DNA of 47,025 bases from an uncultured archaeon (GTDB taxonomy: Archaea > Nanobdellota > Nanobdellia > Woesearchaeales > CAIVOO01), in the NCBI GenBank assembly GCA_903904885.1, contig CAIVED010000010.1, positions 1 through 47,025 of the forward strand. Reading direction: 5' to 3'. Below the pieces are notes generated by a model, which saw nothing but the letters and a program-made list of their open reading frames with translations, had not been told where the DNA came from and did not search any database. Of the stretch, positions 1 through 7,944 are shown one piece after another; position 1 is the first letter of the stretch, and every line of letters begins with the position of its first letter. The position numbers were made by a program, and so were the translations under genes.

Positions 1-122
1 TTCAGCGCGGTGCCTGTGGCAACCTGCGCGTTGAGCTTGATAAGTTCCAGTTCAACTTCGCCGAGCTTTGATTTAAGCTCAGCTTTGCCCATTCCCTTGA
101 ACATCTTTGCTTTCTTTGTCAT
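1..122 (-). CDS. rpl29: Large subunit ribosomal protein uL29 (partial)
   Basis: The N-terminal 40 or so codons of L29, running off the left edge of the window so that the C-terminus is missing. The visible product begins MTKKAKMFKGMGKAELKSKL and reads on to LNAQVATGTAL, which matches the helical hairpin of L29 with its typical 'L..L..Q.ATG.L' segment. L29 binds 23S rRNA near the peptide exit tunnel. An AAGGAAG Shine-Dalgarno-like stretch lies about 5 nt upstream of the ATG at 122. The start lies inside the preceding S3 gene, so the two overlap by 44 nt in different frames, as expected for the distal end of this operon. Confidence 0.85.
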   Translation of the reverse strand, partial: MTKKAKMFKGMGKAELKSKLGEVELELIKLNAQVATGTAL

Positions 123-852
123 TTTTCTTCCTTGGTTTCCTAGGCTTCTTTTCCCTGGGCTCCTTTGGCTTTTCTGATTTCTTCTTCTCCTGCGGCTTTT
201 CGTCTTTTTTTTCCGCAGGTTCGTTTGACTCTTCGAAAATGATTTGCTTGGCTTCCTCTTCCCTCATTGTAACAGTGTCCGGAAGCTCCAGATCCGAGGA
301 CATTATGCTGACCTTGACGCCGACAACCCCGCTCTTCAGGTTTGCCGAGGTCATGGCCTTCTGAACTCCGGTAATTGCAATGTCCCCGCATTTTTTCATG
401 TATCCTGACAAAATTCTCCAGGACTTTGCCCTGCTCCCGGGGATTTTCCCGCCCAGGACAATTTCAACTCCCCTTACGCCGGAGCGCATGACATCGCCGA
501 TTGCCTTGTGCATTATTCCCTTGAAATTCCCGGAGCCGAATCTTTCCAAAGCTCCTGCAATCTTGTCGGAAACTATCTGGGCATTTGAATTGTAGTTCTG
601 GACCTCGCTTATCTCTATCTGAGGATTTTCAAGATTGAAATTTCGCTTGAGGGCGCTGGTAAGCTCCTTGATGTTGCTGCCCTCCTTCCCGACAACAAGG
701 CCGGGGTTTGATGTAAACACAACTATCTTTTCCCCAAGCGGGGTAAGCTGGAGCTTGATATGGCCTATGCCTGCCCTCCCGAGGGATTTCAGCACATACT
801 CCTGTATCTTGCTCTCGGTCACGTTGTGCTTGATGAATTTTCTTTCAATCAT
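79..852 (-). CDS. rps3: Small subunit ribosomal protein uS3
   Basis: 257-aa S3, which lies at the mRNA entry channel of the 30S subunit. The N-terminal KH domain is visible (VVFTSNPGLVVGKEGSNIK, the GxxG-type loop), followed by the S3 C-terminal domain (SGVRGVEIVLGGKIPGSRAK). The last ~45 residues form a Lys/Glu/Pro tail absent from compact bacterial S3. The gene overlaps rpl22 upstream by 4 nt (ATGA type) and rpl29 downstream by 44 nt, so translation is probably coupled. Position after L22 fits the archaeal S10/spc gene order. Confidence 0.97.
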   Translation of the reverse strand: MIERKFIKHNVTESKIQEYVLKSLGRAGIGHIKLQLTPLGEKIVVFTSNPGLVVGKEGSNIKELTSALKRNFNLENPQIEISEVQNYNSNAQIVSDKIAGALERFGSGNFKGIMHKAIGDVMRSGVRGVEIVLGGKIPGSRAKSWRILSGYMKKCGDIAITGVQKAMTSANLKSGVVGVKVSIMSSDLELPDTVTMREEEAKQIIFEESNEPAEKKDEKPQEKKKSEKPKEPREKKPRKPRKKNDKESKDVQGNGQS

Positions 853-1331
853 TTTTTTGCTTCCTTCTTTTCCGGTTTTTCTGACCTTTGCTTTTTCTCT
901 TTTGCCTTTTCCGCCACGGCAATTTCAATGTGCGCCCGTTTCATCTGCCTTCTCCTCTGCCTTCCGTAATGCCAGGGCTTTGATGCCTTGTGGGCGCAGA
1001 CATGGACGATGACCATGGTGCTGAGATTTTTCTGGTGGCCGTTGGCCTCTGCGGATTTCAAAATCCTCATTATCTCTGTGCAGGTCTTGACAGGATATCT
1101 TCCCGGGCCAATTTTTGTCTTGTGGCCCCGGTCAAAATTGAACCTGGTGAATTTTATTGCCTTCTTCAGGCCAATTGCCTCTTCCAGTATTACTTTTGCC
1201 CTTTCAACGCTTTTCCCGCGGATGGCATTGCATACCATGGTGGCGTGCTTTACCGAAATCGGCAGGTCTTTTCCCAAAGCCCTTGCCATTTTTTCCTCAT
1301 TATAATCCTGGAACGCGTATCCCTGCTTCAT
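849..1331 (-). CDS. rpl22: Large subunit ribosomal protein uL22
   Basis: 160-aa L22, a globular domain plus beta-hairpin that lines the peptide exit tunnel. Recognised by the archaeal L22 start (QDYNEEKMARALGKDLPIS), the central NAIRGKSVERAKVILEEAI helix and the C-terminal hairpin with PKTAxHV-like content (MVIVHVCAHKASKPWHYGRQ). The last ~25 residues are a Lys/Glu-rich tail. It overlaps rps3 by 4 nt and lies one base after rps19, within the L3-to-L29 operon. Confidence 0.96.
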   Translation of the reverse strand: MKQGYAFQDYNEEKMARALGKDLPISVKHATMVCNAIRGKSVERAKVILEEAIGLKKAIKFTRFNFDRGHKTKIGPGRYPVKTCTEIMRILKSAEANGHQKNLSTMVIVHVCAHKASKPWHYGRQRRRQMKRAHIEIAVAEKAKEKKQRSEKPEKKEAKK

Positions 1332-1332
1332 T

Positions 1333-1716
1333 TTACTTCAGCGAAAGCGATGAGCTTGATTTTGTCGCCCCGATTCCAGGTGCGCTGTGCTCAACCCTTC
1401 TCCTTGTCATTGCAAATTCGCCCAAAACATGGCCAAGCATTTCGGGCTGTATCAAAACCTGGAAAAACTCCTTGCCTGAGTGTATCTTTATTGTCTGGTT
1501 AACCATTTCAGGAAGAACAACCATGTCCCTGCAGTGGGTTTCGATGTTCTTCTTTCCCTTTTTCAGCCTGAGCAAAAACTTTTTCTGCTGCTCGGTGAAG
1601 CCCCTCTTCATTGTTCTCCTTATCCTTGAGGGAACCAGCTTCATGAATTCGTCCATGGAAAGAGTTTTAAGCTCTTCCAGTGTTTTTCCCCTGTATGTGA
1701 ATTCTTTTTTTACCAT
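1333..1716 (-). CDS. rps19: Small subunit ribosomal protein uS19
   Basis: 127-aa S19, which contacts S13 in the 30S head and the A-site tRNA region. Diagnostic segments are the archaeal/eukaryotic N-terminal extension ([20 protein letters not shown]), [11 protein letters not shown]-like text and the conserved core [19 protein letters not shown] followed by [20 protein letters not shown]. Length matches archaeal S19 (about 130-150 aa). Only 2 nt separate it from rpl2 upstream and 1 nt from rpl22 downstream. Confidence 0.96.
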   Translation of the reverse strand: MVKKEFTYRGKTLEELKTLSMDEFMKLVPSRIRRTMKRGFTEQQKKFLLRLKKGKKNIETHCRDMVVLPEMVNQTIKIHSGKEFFQVLIQPEMLGHVLGEFAMTRRRVEHSAPGIGATKSSSSLSLK

Positions 1717-1718
1717 TT

Positions 1719-2432
1719 TTACCTTTTCTTACCTGTTCTTCTCGGAGATATCTTTCCAACCTTTGCTCCCGGAGGAGCGCTCCTTGGCATAATAAGAGAG
1801 TAATTCTTCTTTGATGACCTCTTTCCTCCGTGAGGATGGGCAACGGCGTTCATTGACTGGCCGCAGACATGTGGCCAGAACCTGTTTCTTGCCTTCATCT
1901 TATAGTGCGCTGCTCCTGCCTTCAGAAGCGGCTTCTCAAGCTTTCCTGTGCCCGCAACCCTCCCGATGGTTGCCCTGCAGTTGGGGCTGAATTTTCGCTG
2001 CTTTTTTGAAGGCAGCATGATTGTGATTTCCTTTGCTGTTTTTCCTATTACCCTTGCGAAATTTCCGCCTGCCCTTGCAAACTTCCCGCCATCGCCGGGG
2101 CTTGATTCCAGGTTGAACACCTCTGTCCCGTCTGGTATGTTTTTCAGCGCAAGCACATTTCCTCTTGCAATGGCTGAGTTTTCGCCGGTGGATATTTCGC
2201 TTCCGACCCTTGTTTGGTCAGGCGCTATCATAAGTATGTTCTGGCCGTTGTCAAATGCCACATCAAGCAGCGGAGCCGAATGCCCCGGGCAGTGCACTAT
2301 GTCCCTGACCACTCCCCTTGCATTTGTTGATGCAATGTCTGTGTAGCCTGCCGGTCCTGCAAATGTGTGATTTGGAGCCTTGAATCTAAGCGTGCCTCTT
2401 CCCCTTCTCTGCTGCCTTAGATTTTTTCCCAT
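1719..2432 (-). CDS. rpl2: Large subunit ribosomal protein uL2
   Basis: 237-aa L2, which binds 23S rRNA near the peptidyl transferase centre and helps subunit association. The N-terminus [14 protein letters not shown], the [17 protein letters not shown]-like OB segment ([18 protein letters not shown]), the [20 protein letters not shown] stretch and the catalytic-centre loop [18 protein letters not shown] are all typical of archaeal L2, including the His-containing AHPHGG motif. It starts 12 nt after rpl23 in the same operon. Confidence 0.97.
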   Translation of the reverse strand: MGKNLRQQRRGRGTLRFKAPNHTFAGPAGYTDIASTNARGVVRDIVHCPGHSAPLLDVAFDNGQNILMIAPDQTRVGSEISTGENSAIARGNVLALKNIPDGTEVFNLESSPGDGGKFARAGGNFARVIGKTAKEITIMLPSKKQRKFSPNCRATIGRVAGTGKLEKPLLKAGAAHYKMKARNRFWPHVCGQSMNAVAHPHGGKRSSKKNYSLIMPRSAPPGAKVGKISPRRTGKKR

Positions 2433-2444
2433 TTTATATCATCC

Positions 2445-2696
2445 CTATATCATCCCAAGCTGGGTTGCAATGTCGATGGCAGGGGTTTCCATGCTTAATT
2501 TAACATATGCCTTTTTTCTGCAGTCAGGCATTATGCTGGTGTTGATTTTAAGCACCTTTACCTTAAACATTGCCTCAACCTGCTTTTTAACATCTGATTT
2601 TTTTGCATCCTTCGCAACTATGAACGTGAGCACGTTGCCTGATTCCATCATCCTGATTGACTTCTCTGTTGATAACGGGTGGATTATTACTGTCAT
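2445..2696 (-). CDS. rpl23: Large subunit ribosomal protein uL23
   Basis: 83-aa L23, the protein at the tunnel exit that docks SRP and the Sec translocon. Features seen: IIHPLSTEKSIRMME at the N-terminus (the P.TEK motif), FIVAKDAKKSDVKKQVEAMF and VKVLKINTSIMPDCRKKAYV, the expected order for archaeal L23 (80-90 aa). Its ATG overlaps the end of rpl4 by 4 nt. Order L4-L23-L2 is the standard archaeal one. Confidence 0.96.
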   Translation of the reverse strand: MTVIIHPLSTEKSIRMMESGNVLTFIVAKDAKKSDVKKQVEAMFKVKVLKINTSIMPDCRKKAYVKLSMETPAIDIATQLGMI

Positions 2697-3616
2697 TTCT
2701 TAGCCTCCTTCTTTGCGGGCTTTTTTGCTTCTTTTTTTGGCTTTGGAACCGGCTTCGGCTTTTCCTCAGCCTTCTTGGGTTCCTTTTCTTTTTTCTCCGG
2801 CTTTTTCATCTGCTCTGTGAATAATTTTTCCTTGTCTAGCAGTTCAATTGCCGAATCTGTGAATATGGTCATTCTTCCCGGCAGCGTTCCAGGAGCAAGC
2901 AGCTCTGCGTTAAGATTTTTTATTTCGGCAACCTCAACGCCGATAATGTTATTGGATGCCTTTTTAAGGGGGCAGTCCTGGGAAACAACAATTAGCATTC
3001 CCCTTGTTTTCTTGTATTTTCTTCCCCTTGTTTTTCCTTTTCCTGCCCGTATGCTTATGGTTGCCCTTCCGAGCTCTGCTTCAAATCCTAGCTTTTCGAG
3101 CGCGCTTACCAAATCCCTTGTTTTTGCGATTGATTCTATTTTTGATTCAATTATGAACGGATAGTCAGACGGGACTTTGTGGCCCCTTGTTTCAACCAGC
3201 GCCTTTGCAAGCGTTGCCGCCATTGCGCTTCTTATTGCTTTTCTGTTTTCCTTCTTGTTAATTTTCTGCTCCCAGATTTTTTCTGCCTTTGGAGGATGTG
3301 CCCTTCTTCCGCCTACGGTGTTAGGCGAAAACGCACCTGTCCAGTTGAACTGGGTTCCTGAACGGCTCATTATTTTTCTCGGAACTCTGGAAATTCCCTT
3401 TCCGTAGGAGCCCTTGTAATCGCTCCTCCGCCTTGAGATTTTTGAATGGGTCTTTTTTCCTGCAGTGGGATCAGCTCCGTAGGGCTGCCTTCCGTTTGCA
3501 TAGATTGCAAGCACCGCCCTTTTAATCAGGTCATGCCTTACAGGCTCGCTGAACTGGGAAGGCAGGTTTGCTGTTCCCTTTTCAGTTTTTGCCAGGCTTA
3601 GTATTTTGAGCTTCAT
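2693..3616 (-). CDS. rpl4: Large subunit ribosomal protein uL4 with Lys-rich tail
   Basis: 307-aa L4, an exit-tunnel constriction protein. The tunnel loop is visible around residues 50-110 (TAGKKTHSKISRRRSDYKG, RSGTQFNWTGAFSPNTVGGR, RAHPPKAEKIW), followed by the globular C-terminal fold (VETRGHKVPSDYPFIIESK; GRATISIRAGKGKTRGRKY; SQDCPLKKASNNIIGVEV). Archaeal L4 is usually about 250-260 aa; the extra ~45 residues are a low-complexity Lys/Glu/Pro/Ala tail. It overlaps rpl3 and rpl23 by 4 nt on each side. Confidence 0.96.
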   Translation of the reverse strand: MKLKILSLAKTEKGTANLPSQFSEPVRHDLIKRAVLAIYANGRQPYGADPTAGKKTHSKISRRRSDYKGSYGKGISRVPRKIMSRSGTQFNWTGAFSPNTVGGRRAHPPKAEKIWEQKINKKENRKAIRSAMAATLAKALVETRGHKVPSDYPFIIESKIESIAKTRDLVSALEKLGFEAELGRATISIRAGKGKTRGRKYKKTRGMLIVVSQDCPLKKASNNIIGVEVAEIKNLNAELLAPGTLPGRMTIFTDSAIELLDKEKLFTEQMKKPEKKEKEPKKAEEKPKPVPKPKKEAKKPAKKEAKK

Positions 3617-4587
3617 TGTTTGGACCTTATGCTTATGAACTGTATCTCAGGCGCTGTTTCCTGCCTGTTCTTTAATATCCTTCTTGGCATGGTCATTTTC
3701 ACCAGCCTTTTTCTCGGGCCGTCAACAGAGCCCTTCAGAAGCACGTAATCATTTTTTACAACGCCGTAATCCAGCCATCCGCCGGCGGGATTGATTGATT
3801 TTGAATCGTTTGAGATTTTCATGACCCACTTGTTAAGCTGCATTCTCTGATGGTAGCCCATCTTTCCTGCGTGGGGAACAGTGTAATTGCCGTGATGAGG
3901 ATGCCAGGGACCCAATGTTGCAGGGCCTCTCTTTGTTTTTTCTGCCTTGTGCTGCCTTATGGCAACGCCGAATCTTTTTACAGGGCCCTGTGTTCCCTTT
4001 CCTTTTGTTATTGCATGGGTGTCGACCATCTGGTTTTCGGTGAGAACTTCGCTTACTCTCAGCTCCTTTCCTATAACACTTTTAGCATAATCAATTTTTG
4101 ATTTTAGGTCTCCACCGATTCCCAGCTCGAAAACTTCCGGCTTCTTTTTTCCTATGCCAGTCATTGCAGGCTGGGTCTGGACAACAAGGCGGATGTCAAT
4201 CACCTTGCCTAATTTTGAATCGTCAAATTTGATTTCCTTGTTTTTTGTTTTTATCCTTCTTGAAAGCTCCTTGGTGGCGTTCATTATGCCGCCGCAAACT
4301 GCCTTTTTCCCATATGGGTCTGCTGTGTATGCCTGGTAGCCGATTACTTTCAATGGAGGGCATTCGATAACAGTAACAGGGCAGGAAATGTCCTCGCCCT
4401 TTGTCTGGGATGTTTTTTTTGCATCAGTGAAAAGAAGATGAGTCATGCCGACCTTGTAGCCCGCAAATCCCAATGGCCTGAGGTCCTTGAAAGGATGCCA
4501 TGTTCTAACTCGAGCAAATGGTCTCTGGGCCCGTTTTCTCGGCCAAAACTGCATTGAGCCCCTTCTGGGGTTTCTTATTCTTGGCAT
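3613..4587 (-). CDS. rpl3: Large subunit ribosomal protein uL3
   Basis: 324-aa L3, first gene of the ribosomal operon, folding near the peptidyl transferase centre. Archaeal features: start MPRIRNPRRGSMQFWPRKRA, HPFKDLRPLGFAGYKVGMTH, TKGKGTQGPVKRFGVAIRQHK, TKRGPATLGPWHPHHGNYT and the C-terminal SVDGPRKRLVKMTMPRR. Length is normal for archaeal L3 (about 330-360 aa). About 260 nt of leader with TATA-like boxes precede it. Confidence 0.97.
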   Translation of the reverse strand: MPRIRNPRRGSMQFWPRKRAQRPFARVRTWHPFKDLRPLGFAGYKVGMTHLLFTDAKKTSQTKGEDISCPVTVIECPPLKVIGYQAYTADPYGKKAVCGGIMNATKELSRRIKTKNKEIKFDDSKLGKVIDIRLVVQTQPAMTGIGKKKPEVFELGIGGDLKSKIDYAKSVIGKELRVSEVLTENQMVDTHAITKGKGTQGPVKRFGVAIRQHKAEKTKRGPATLGPWHPHHGNYTVPHAGKMGYHQRMQLNKWVMKISNDSKSINPAGGWLDYGVVKNDYVLLKGSVDGPRKRLVKMTMPRRILKNRQETAPEIQFISIRSKQ

Positions 4588-4848
4588 TTTAGTCTAATTC
4601 GAAGTTTTTACAGTTATCTGAAGCTAGTTTTATCTTTGTTGGGTTAAAAAAGCCTATTTTTACCACCTTTCTTCCAGAAAAAGCCTTGCACACCTAAACT
4701 TTGTACTGAAAGACGGTTTTTCAGGCTTGGTTTAGCTTCGTCATCGCATTTAAGCCTTATTTGGCTGTTTAAATGCTCAATATGTAATGTTTTCAGAAAC
4801 GCGGGGGTGTTTATAAAGATTACTGGGAGGGCGTTCATTTAACTATTT
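4588..4848 (-). promoter_or_regulatory. Promoter and leader region of the ribosomal protein operon
   Basis: Non-coding stretch before rpl3. A clear TATA-like box (TTTATAAAC read on the minus strand, 4817-4809) would start transcription near 4787 and give a ~200-nt leader. A second, weaker T/A-rich box (around 4640-4653) would give a ~30-nt leader. Between them 4746-4776 can form a hairpin with 8-bp outer stem (GCATTTAA/TTAAATGC), a 3-nt bulge and a 3-bp inner stem. Such a leader could hold an autoregulatory r-protein site, but no known L1/L4-type target was recognised. The 64-codon frame here contains the TATA box and is not taken as a gene. Confidence 0.5.
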
Positions 4849-5406
4849 TTATTCAAACTCCCCCTTCTCAAAACTTTCTGCGAAATATTTAATGGTGCTA
4901 AATATCTCTTTCAGGGAATTCTTATCCCTGGACAGGGCCATCACAGCCTGCTTTGACCTATTGCCAATAACCATGACCTGCAGTGAGGTAACCCTAACTT
5001 CAAATTGCGGGTATTTAATCCTTATCTCTGTCTCTTCTTCATTTCTTGCGAATTCCAGCCATTTGCCGGGAATATGTTTTTTTGCCAGTTCCCATATCTC
5101 GCCAAAATCAGCGTTTGATATCTTCCCGAGAAAAAAGGATTTTTTTGAAAGGCATTCCCTGATAAAATCATCTACGGCCTTTTTATTTTGTAAATGAAGG
5201 CTTTTTAAGGTCCGCACGACAACCTGGTTAATGCTGAAGTTTAGGTTCTCCCCGACATTAAAAAAAATGCCATTGCTGAGGTTAAGGGAATATCTTTCTA
5301 TGCCTTCTTTGCTTTTGCCATGGGAAGTAACTTCAGGTTTTAAGTTTTGGTCATATTTCTTAATTGAATCGAGCACCCCGGAAAGAATAGAATCTGTATC
5401 ACTCAT
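4849..5406 (-). CDS. Uncharacterised 185-aa protein
   Basis: Not recognised. A soluble, charged protein with no signal peptide or membrane segment and no cysteines typical of metal sites. Residues ~30-70 alternate short beta-like strands (RYSLNLSNGIFFNVGENLNF); the C-terminal half (EETEIRIKYPQFEVRVTSLQVMVIGN, split by turns) also looks beta-rich and ends in a helix. The start at 5406 is supported by a TATA-like run (AAATATATATAA, minus strand, about 5430) that would place the transcript start at or near the ATG, a leaderless arrangement. It stands alone between the ribosomal operon and serA. Confidence 0.75.
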   Translation of the reverse strand: MSDTDSILSGVLDSIKKYDQNLKPEVTSHGKSKEGIERYSLNLSNGIFFNVGENLNFSINQVVVRTLKSLHLQNKKAVDDFIRECLSKKSFFLGKISNADFGEIWELAKKHIPGKWLEFARNEEETEIRIKYPQFEVRVTSLQVMVIGNRSKQAVMALSRDKNSLKEIFSTIKYFAESFEKGEFE

Positions 5407-5480
5407 AATGTGATTTAGGTTAACTAATTATATATATTTTTCTATTTCCTTCCAACAGCAATCAAATCCCAGATAATTTT

Positions 5481-6392
5481 TCAGTTCTTCACCTCATTTG
5501 TCCTGTCCCCCTTCTGCAGGTAATTTACTATGCCCTCTGCAAGCTGAATTGCTGTTCTCTTCTGCGCTTCTATTGTTGATGCCCCTAGATGCGGCAGGCC
5601 AACAAAGTTTGGCAGTTTGAATAACCTGTTTTCATATGGGTTGCCGTCCTTTCCTTCTTCTATATATACATCAAACGCTGCTCCTGCGATTCGTCTTGCT
5701 TCAAGTGCGTTGTAAACTGCAGCTTCATCAACATTTACACCCCTTGATGTGTTAATTAATATCGCAGTTTGCTTCATCAGCTGAAGTTCCCTTTCTCCAA
5801 TTAGGGGTGTTATGATTTTTGGGGTGTGCAACGTAACAAAGTCAGCAGTTTGCAATAATTCATCTAACCTGACATAGCGAACGCCGTTGCCAGAATTCAT
5901 CATATCCTGGGCGATTATTTGAACATCAAATCCCCTCAGCAGTTCTGCAACTCGCTTGCCTATCTTTCCGTAGCCAATTACCCCGACGGTTTTCCCGGTT
6001 ATCTCAACTCCCTCAAATTTCTTTTTTTGCCACAGGTTTTTTTCAGCGAGGGTTGCGTATGCCTGCGGTATGAACCTTGCGGCAGCAAACATCAGCCCCA
6101 GGGTAATCTCAGCAGCGGCATTCACATTCCCGTCAGGGGCGTTTTTTACAACAATCCCCCTCTCTGCCGCAGCCTCCAGGTCAATGTTGTCAACACCTAT
6201 GCCTGCCCTGCCGATTATTCTCAACCGGCTGGCTTTGGATATGAGTTCTCTTGTAACCCTTGTTTTGCTTCTCACAACCAAAACATCTGCTTCTGCTATT
6301 CTTTCTATTTCTGCAGGCATTATCTCATATCCTGCATCCGCAAATATCTTCTTTCCCTCATCTGCCAGCCCGTCTGTTATGAGCACTTCCAT
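5481..6392 (-). CDS. serA: D-3-phosphoglycerate dehydrogenase (short form)
   Basis: 303-aa NAD-dependent 2-hydroxyacid dehydrogenase, most like 3-phosphoglycerate dehydrogenase, the first step from 3-phosphoglycerate to serine. Seen: substrate-domain RIIGRAGIGVDNIDLEAA (catalytic Arg region), KNAPDGNVNAAAEITLGLM, Rossmann motif VGVIGYGKIGKRVAELL, INTSRGVNVDEAAVY, and the acid/base His in FVGLPHLGAST. It lacks the C-terminal ACT/ASB regulatory domains of long SerA enzymes, so feedback by serine binding to ACT is not expected. The ATG at 6392 is chosen over one 15 nt upstream because GGAGG sits 5 nt before it. A Ser/Cys-rich leader ORF precedes it, supporting a serine role over glyoxylate/hydroxypyruvate reductase, the main alternative. 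Confidence 0.88.
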   Translation of the reverse strand: MEVLITDGLADEGKKIFADAGYEIMPAEIERIAEADVLVVRSKTRVTRELISKASRLRIIGRAGIGVDNIDLEAAAERGIVVKNAPDGNVNAAAEITLGLMFAAARFIPQAYATLAEKNLWQKKKFEGVEITGKTVGVIGYGKIGKRVAELLRGFDVQIIAQDMMNSGNGVRYVRLDELLQTADFVTLHTPKIITPLIGERELQLMKQTAILINTSRGVNVDEAAVYNALEARRIAGAAFDVYIEEGKDGNPYENRLFKLPNFVGLPHLGASTIEAQKRTAIQLAEGIVNYLQKGDRTNEVKN

Positions 6393-6491
6393 TTTTCCTC
6401 CATGCAACCTTCACGCATTGGGCAATGCGGCCGGAAAAAGAGCATTGTTGTTTGAAAAAATTTCAGAACGCAAAGCCAATGAGCAGTTTAT
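6393..6491 (-). promoter_or_regulatory. Possible attenuator between leader ORF and serA
   Basis: On the minus strand four complementary segments follow the leader ORF: CATTGGC (6481-6475), CAATGC (6447-6442), GCATTG (6428-6423) and CAATGC (6420-6415). Segment 3 pairs with 4 to give a 6-7 bp hairpin (6414-6429); it can instead pair with segment 2, and segment 4 can pair imperfectly with segment 1. Two T-tracts (complement of A-runs 6455-6460 and 6435-6439) precede the hairpin and could act as archaeal T-rich terminators. The serA Shine-Dalgarno GGAGG follows. This is an inferred attenuation layout, not a recognised riboswitch. Confidence 0.4.
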
Positions 6492-6545
6492 CTACCAGGA
6501 ACTGCAACATGAAGAACCACAGTGTGAACTGTTTGGCTTTTGCAT
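6492..6545 (-). CDS. Candidate leader peptide upstream of serA
   Basis: A 17-codon ORF read on the minus strand: MQKPNSSHCGSSCCSSW then TAG. It holds six Ser, three Cys, one Gly and one Trp codon, all amino acids made from serine in one or more steps. A TATA-like box (TTTTAAATAG, about 6577-6567) is 26-30 nt upstream, so the transcript would begin at or within a nucleotide or two of this ATG: a leaderless start. The serA ATG lies ~100 nt downstream, past T-tracts and competing hairpins. The composition suggests ribosome stalling that senses serine/cysteine charging. Being this short, it could be chance; no homologues were checked. Confidence 0.5.
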   Translation of the reverse strand: MQKPNSSHCGSSCCSSW

Positions 6546-6605
6546 AGGATATTATAGGTGAAGCTACTATTTAAAATTTTCTGAAAAGAACACTATTGTT
6601 GTATA

Positions 6606-7886
6606 TTATTTCCTCCCGCTCCTTATCCTGCCATAGCTCACAGGATTCTTTATCTTGTTGCAGATGTTGTCAGGAAAGCACAGGCCCATTGAGTGGTATG
6701 CTTCCCTGCAGTTTGGCGGGAGAACTTTCTTTTTGTTCTGCTTGTGGTAGTTTAATTGCGTTACCCAGTAATTGTCTCGCAATGGTTCGGGATTCTTCTT
6801 GTTCCACTCTCTTATTAGTTCTTCAATTTTGGGGTAGTCCCATCCGCTCATTGTCAGGAAGTTGATTAATGCAAAAACAAACCTCTTTTTTCCGTCCTGC
6901 ACGCCATCTAAACCTTTTTTTATGCATGGCGGGAATAATTCCTCTGGCAAAGGAGCTTTCATGTCCTCGTAGTCCACCTTTGTTTTTTTCCCTGCGACAA
7001 AATCCTTTATTTCCTCGTTCTTTGTTATCTCCGAGCGCATTTCAGATGCCGCATCAAACAATTCCTGTGCTTCGTTTGGGATGACTTTTTCCCGGTCTAA
7101 AAATTTCATTGACACCCTGCCAAGTTTCTGCGGGTCTGCCATCTCTTTTTTGAACTCCAGAATTTTATCTGGGTCTATGGGAATGCTGACAAGATAGGAT
7201 TTTTCATTTATCGAGTAGGGCATCCTGAACATGTGCCTGCTTGATATCAAAACAGAATCAATGGCAAGAAGCTTGAACGGGTCAAAGACATTCATTCCAT
7301 TTTCTTTTTTTGTTATTTCTTCTATTGTTTTTTTTGTTTTTTCCATAATATCTTCTGCTGATTCCTTTTCAAGAATTTTCTCTGCTAAATGGGGCGCAAT
7401 CATTTCCTGAAGATATCTTGCGATTATCCTCACTCCATCAGGAAAGAAGTTTTTCATGTCTGAGGGGAATGCCTCGAATGGAACGCCAATATGGAAGCCG
7501 TGGTTTCCTGAGAATTTTACTGAAATGTTTTTTATTCCCTTGCTTCTCAGGGCTTTTACTAATAGGTCACCCGCAATTTGGGAGTATTCCAGGTACGGGC
7601 AGTCTATGTCCAGAACCAAATCCCAGCCGATTCTCAGCTTGTCCAGGTCTTTTTTTATCATGCCTGGCTGCAGTTGGAGAGGATTCTTCCACAATTCCTC
7701 AGAGCCGTGGAATGACAAAGCACCCTGCTTTGCAAAATCAGCAATGTCGGATTTGTACATCAGGACGTCCGGCCGCTTTCCAAAGCCGAAGTCGAATTTA
7801 ACTGCTATTTCCCTGTCCTTTGAACAGGCAAGAATCAGCTCCTGAACATCCTCTCTCAGATAATAATCCCGAACCCCCGTATCCAT
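6606..7886 (-). CDS. Single-chain archaeal DNA primase, PriS core fused to PriL Fe-S domain
   Basis: 426 aa. Residues 1-~300 are an archaeo-eukaryotic primase catalytic core: the DxD metal pair is D93/D95 (DLVLDIDC), SGNHGFHI at 126-133 is the nucleotide-binding S-x-H motif, and D210 with SRHMFRMPYSINEKS (216-230) matches the third Asp and R/S region of PriS. Residues ~318-415 match the PriL C-terminal [4Fe-4S] domain: PPC (C321), PPNC (C393), GLC (C403) and DNIC (C409), followed by KIKNPVSYG. Normally these are two proteins. The N-terminal helical half of PriL appears to be missing. A TATA-like box at about 7907-7918 gives a near-leaderless transcript. Makes RNA/DNA primers for replication. 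Confidence 0.87.
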   Translation of the reverse strand: MDTGVRDYYLREDVQELILACSKDREIAVKFDFGFGKRPDVLMYKSDIADFAKQGALSFHGSEELWKNPLQLQPGMIKKDLDKLRIGWDLVLDIDCPYLEYSQIAGDLLVKALRSKGIKNISVKFSGNHGFHIGVPFEAFPSDMKNFFPDGVRIIARYLQEMIAPHLAEKILEKESAEDIMEKTKKTIEEITKKENGMNVFDPFKLLAIDSVLISSRHMFRMPYSINEKSYLVSIPIDPDKILEFKKEMADPQKLGRVSMKFLDREKVIPNEAQELFDAASEMRSEITKNEEIKDFVAGKKTKVDYEDMKAPLPEELFPPCIKKGLDGVQDGKKRFVFALINFLTMSGWDYPKIEELIREWNKKNPEPLRDNYWVTQLNYHKQNKKKVLPPNCREAYHSMGLCFPDNICNKIKNPVSYGRIRSGRK

Positions 7887-7944
7887 ACTATGTTATGGGA
7901 GAAGAAGGTTTTTAAGGGTTTCTTTTGCTTTATTGGGATTATAT

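Noticed and set aside
4700-4760. Possible box C/D RNA on the minus strand (GCGATGA then CTGA) in the rpl3 leader
   Set aside because: The C box has a mismatch, only one CTGA is present, and there is no terminal stem or second box pair.
4644-4838. 64-codon minus-strand frame between rpl3 and the 185-aa gene
   Set aside because: The likely operon TATA box lies inside it just after its ATG, there is no ribosome-binding site, and the composition resembles neither a soluble nor a membrane protein. Treated as leader sequence.
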